NCBI RefSeq assembly: GCF_000426665.1
Contig: NZ_AUFU01000001.1
Span: 496,001-560,000, forward strand
From: Centipeda artemidis DSM 19719
GTDB lineage: Bacteria > Bacillota > Negativicutes > Selenomonadales > Selenomonadaceae
DNA: 64,000 nucleotides
Direction of reading: 5' to 3'
Below the pieces are notes generated by a model. The model was not told where the DNA came from. It did not search any database and saw nothing but the letters and a program-made list of their open reading frames with translations. The translations under genes were made by a program, and so were the position numbers. Of the stretch, positions 61,185 through 64,000 are shown piece by piece; the stretch's first letter is position 1, and each line of letters begins with the position of its first letter.

Positions 61185-64000
61185 TCAGAACTCCGAATCG
61201 TCCTCATTCGGCACGTCGATATCGTCAAGCCCGCCGTGCAGGATCGTATCCATATCATCTGACAGTTCTTCGTCCGCGCCGCCGATATGCGCGATGATGT
61301 CCTCATCGGGAATATCCTCGCCCTGCTCCGCATCATCCCCCTCGTCATATACGGGGGGCGGCGGCGGTGCGCCGTTTTCGTCAACGCCTTCCACATCGAG
61401 ATCGAGAGAACGCGCCTTCTCGCCGATATCCTCGTCCTCTTCGTCGCGGATCGCGATTTCCTTCGCATCCTCGTTGAGCACCTTGATATCAAGTCCGATC
61501 GCCTGCAGCTCCTTGATGAGCACCTTAAAGGACTCGGGGACGCCCGGTTCGGGGATATTATCTCCCTTAACGATCGATTCGTATGCTTTCACGCGCCCGA
61601 CCACATCGTCGGACTTCACCGTCAGGATCTCTTGGAGCGTGTATGCGGCGCCATATGCTTCGAGCGCCCAGACCTCCATCTCGCCGAACCGCTGTCCGCC
61701 GAACTGTGCCTTTCCGCCCAGCGGCTGCTGCGTGACGAGGGAGTACGGTCCCGTGGAACGCGCATGAATCTTATCGTCGACCAGATGATGCAGTTTCAGC
61801 ATGTAAACGCAGCCGACCGTAACGCGGTTCTCGAACGGCTCGCCCGTGCGCCCGTCATAGAGCACCGTCTTGCCGTCGGCAGGCAGTCCTGCCGCGCGGA
61901 TCGTGCCGAACACATCGTCGTCGCCCGCGCCGTCAAAAACCGGCGTTGCGATATGAATGCCCGCCTCATCCGGTTTCGGCATTCCGTTCACGTCAAAATT
62001 GTATCCAGCCGCGCGGAGGTCGCCCTCCACCGTTGGATCGCCATCCTTGATGCGCTGTCCGAGCACACGGCACGCCATGCCGAGATGCGTCTCGAGCACC
62101 TGCCCGATGTTCATGCGCGACGGCACGCCGAGCGGGTTCAGTACGATGTCGACGGGGGTACCGTCCGGCAGGAACGGCATATCCTCCTGGCGCATGATGC
62201 GCGAGACGACGCCCTTGTTCCCGTGACGCCCGGACATCTTGTCGCCGACCGAGATCTTGCGCTTCTGCGCGATGTAGACGCGCACGAGACGGTTGACGCC
62301 GGGCGGCAGTTCATCGTTGTTTTCACGCGTAAAGATCTTCACGTCGATGATCTTTCCGCCCTCGCCGTGCGGCACGCGCAGCGACGTATCGCGCACCTCG
62401 CGCGCCTTCTCGCCGAAGATTGCGCGCAGGAGGCGTTCCTCCGCCGTCAGCTCCGTCTCGCCTTTGGGCGTAACCTTGCCGACGAGGATGTCGCCGGGGC
62501 GCACATCGGCGCCGATGGAGACAATGCCCTCCTCGTCAAGATCCTTGAGTGCCTCCTCCGCAACATTCGGGATGTCGCGCGTGATCTCCTCGGGGCCGAG
62601 CTTCGTATCGCGCGCGTCGCACTCATACTCCTCAATGTGAATCGAGGTATAGAGGTCGCGCTTCACGAGGTTCTCGCTGAGGAGAATCGCGTCCTCGTAA
62701 TTGTAGCCTTCCCATGGCATATACGCCACGATGATATTGTAGCCGAGCGCGAGCTCGCCGTTGTCCGTCGAAGGTCCGTCCGCGATGGGCTGACCTTCCA
62801 CAACGCGCTCCCCTTCATAGACGAGCGGACGCTGATTGATGCAGGTCGCTTGGTTCGACCGGACAAATTTTTGGAGTTTATAGTTATCGAACGTACCCTC
62901 ATCCGTCTTGATGGTAACAGCATTCGCAGCGACATCCGTAACGACGCCGCCGCGGCGTGCAAGTACCATGACGCCTGAGTCACAGGCAGCCTTGTACTCC
63001 ATGCCGGTGCCGACAAGCGGCGCCTGTGTCTTCAGGAGTGGTACGGCCTGGCGCTGCATATTCGCACCCATGAGCGCGCGGTTCGCATCGTCGTTCTCGA
63101 GGAACGGGATCATCGCCGTCGCGATTGAAAAGACCTGACGCGGCGACACGTCCATATAGTCCACGCGGTCGCGGTGATGCAGCCCCGTTTCCTCATGGAA
63201 CCGCGCCGTGACACGCTCATTTATAAAGTACTCGTTCTCATCGAGCGGCTCGTTCGCCTGCGCGATGATGAGCTCGTCCTCCTCGTCCGCCGTAAGGTAG
63301 CGCACATCGTCCGTAACGCGGTGATGCTCCTTGTCCACGCGGCGGTACGGGGTCTCCATGAATCCGAACCGGTTGACGCGCGCATAATTCGCGAGTGAGC
63401 CGATGAGTCCAATGTTCGGACCTTCCGGCGACTCGACCGGGCACATACGCCCATAATGCGAGTTATGGACGTCACGCACCTCGAATCCTGCGCGTTCACG
63501 CGAGAGGCCGCCCGGGCCGAGCGCCGAGAGACGGCGCTTATGCGTCAGCTCCGAGAGCGGATTGTGCTGATCCATGAACTGTGAGAGCTGCGAGGAGCCG
63601 AAGAACTCCTTCACCGCCGCCACTACGGGGCGGATATTGATGAGCCCCTGCGGCGTGATACTGTCCGTCTCCTGGATCGTCATGCGCTCGCGCACGACAC
63701 GCTCCATACGAGACAGACCGATGCGAAACTGGTTCTGCAGGAGTTCTCCGACCGCGCGCACGCGGCGATTGCCGAGGTGATCGATGTCATCCGTATTGCC
63801 GAAGCCGTCCATAAGACCGAGCAGATAGCTGATCGACGCCATGACATCCTCGCGTGTGATCGTACGGTACTGATAGTCGCGCGTCGGCGCGCAGAGCATC
63901 CGGTAGACCTCGCCGTCCGCCTTCTGTACGCTGAGCGCGACGAGCTCGCCATCGCCGAAGAGCATTTTCTCACGCTCTTCACTCACGGCGTCCACCATGT
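61185..64000 (-). CDS. rpoB: DNA-directed RNA polymerase subunit beta (N-terminus outside the window)
   Basis: The gene is open to the right edge, so roughly the first quarter is missing. The rifampicin region [20 protein letters not shown] followed by [13 protein letters not shown] keeps the residues found in sensitive bacteria (D, H and S at E. coli positions 516, 526, 531). Downstream are [36 protein letters not shown] and [20 protein letters not shown]. The C-terminus carries an extra acidic, Pro-containing tail of about 90 residues ([28 protein letters not shown]), longer than in B. subtilis. Confidence 0.98.
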   Translation of the reverse strand, partial: MVDAVSEEREKMLFGDGELVALSVQKADGEVYRMLCAPTRDYQYRTITREDVMASISYLLGLMDGFGNTDDIDHLGNRRVRAVGELLQNQFRIGLSRMERVVRERMTIQETDSITPQGLINIRPVVAAVKEFFGSSQLSQFMDQHNPLSELTHKRRLSALGPGGLSRERAGFEVRDVHNSHYGRMCPVESPEGPNIGLIGSLANYARVNRFGFMETPYRRVDKEHHRVTDDVRYLTADEEDELIIAQANEPLDENEYFINERVTARFHEETGLHHRDRVDYMDVSPRQVFSIATAMIPFLENDDANRALMGANMQRQAVPLLKTQAPLVGTGMEYKAACDSGVMVLARRGGVVTDVAANAVTIKTDEGTFDNYKLQKFVRSNQATCINQRPLVYEGERVVEGQPIADGPSTDNGELALGYNIIVAYMPWEGYNYEDAILLSENLVKRDLYTSIHIEEYECDARDTKLGPEEITRDIPNVAEEALKDLDEEGIVSIGADVRPGDILVGKVTPKGETELTAEERLLRAIFGEKAREVRDTSLRVPHGEGGKIIDVKIFTRENNDELPPGVNRLVRVYIAQKRKISVGDKMSGRHGNKGVVSRIMRQEDMPFLPDGTPVDIVLNPLGVPSRMNIGQVLETHLGMACRVLGQRIKDGDPTVEGDLRAAGYNFDVNGMPKPDEAGIHIATPVFDGAGDDDVFGTIRAAGLPADGKTVLYDGRTGEPFENRVTVGCVYMLKLHHLVDDKIHARSTGPYSLVTQQPLGGKAQFGGQRFGEMEVWALEAYGAAYTLQEILTVKSDDVVGRVKAYESIVKGDNIPEPGVPESFKVLIKELQAIGLDIKVLNEDAKEIAIRDEEDEDIGEKARSLDLDVEGVDENGAPPPPPVYDEGDDAEQGEDIPDEDIIAHIGGADEELSDDMDTILHGGLDDIDVPNEDDSEF

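Overview
The window looks like a chromosomal segment of a Selenomonas-type member of the Negativicutes, i.e. a Firmicutes lineage with moderately high GC. The case rests on gene content and order, not on a search. The order tRNA-Ser, SRP RNA, dnaX, ybaB, recR, bofA follows the Bacillus subtilis arrangement. The replicase is a Gram-positive-type PolC. A B12-dependent methylmalonyl-CoA mutase operon fits a succinate/propionate metabolism, and a subtype B tannase-like esterase fits reports of tannase activity in Selenomonas ruminantium. I see no transposase, prophage or CRISPR array.

Layout. 1-6.2 kb: partial MFS transporter, the dnaX-ybaB-recR-bofA operon, SRP RNA, tRNA-Ser and pfkA. 6.4-8.8 kb: a MerR regulator, a chemoreceptor-like protein without a normal signalling tip, and an MsrA-like protein without its catalytic cysteine. 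8.8-15.4 kb: mutA-mutB-meaB behind a cobalamin riboswitch and a second structured leader RNA. 15.4-21.3 kb: a 3D-domain wall protein, metG-tatD, two paralogous exported proteins and rsmI. 21.7-26.1 kb: an OmpR/EnvZ-type two-component pair, a small low-GC accessory patch (a probably frameshifted gene and a DUF6882-like gene) and rfbD. 26.1-32.6 kb: a glucose/N-acetylglucosamine-type PTS behind a candidate antiterminator leader, and a fructose-type PTS with a divergent PRD/PTS regulator. 32.8-40.4 kb: rhodanese lipoprotein, TauE/SafE, two identical tRNA-Glu genes, gltX, a dhaL-like gene, a stand-alone 6S-like RNA, an FtsA-like protein with two AT-hook motifs, and a DEDD exonuclease. 40.6-52.9 kb: MFS exporter and a dense minus-strand run cca, gamma-carbonic anhydrase, ndk, cobalamin adenosyltransferase, polA, coaE, lytic transglycosylase, polC, then tRNAs. 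53-64 kb: sstT, the tannase-like esterase, bioY, rpoC and partial rpoB.

The most unusual signal is a family of about 125-bp structured repeats at five loci (4843-5189, 10126-10248, 32651-32819, 56107-56286, 56952-57134). Each has the same inner GGCGTAG/CTACGTC hairpin, a variable stem whose two sides change together, and an outer stem that also changes with compensation. In four loci the element starts within about 0-6 bases of the stop codon of a minus-strand gene (pfkA, the rhodanese gene, bioY, rpoC), always in the same orientation, and three of these are followed by an intrinsic terminator or long inverted repeat. This points to a transcribed, folded 3'-UTR element family.

A second theme is replication fidelity. 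PolC lacks the whole proofreading exonuclease domain, PolA's 3'-5' exonuclease domain has no visible catalytic acidic residues, and a stand-alone DEDD exonuclease lies two genes from polC. A third is B12: riboswitch, methylmalonyl-CoA mutase, MeaB and the adenosyltransferase are all present.
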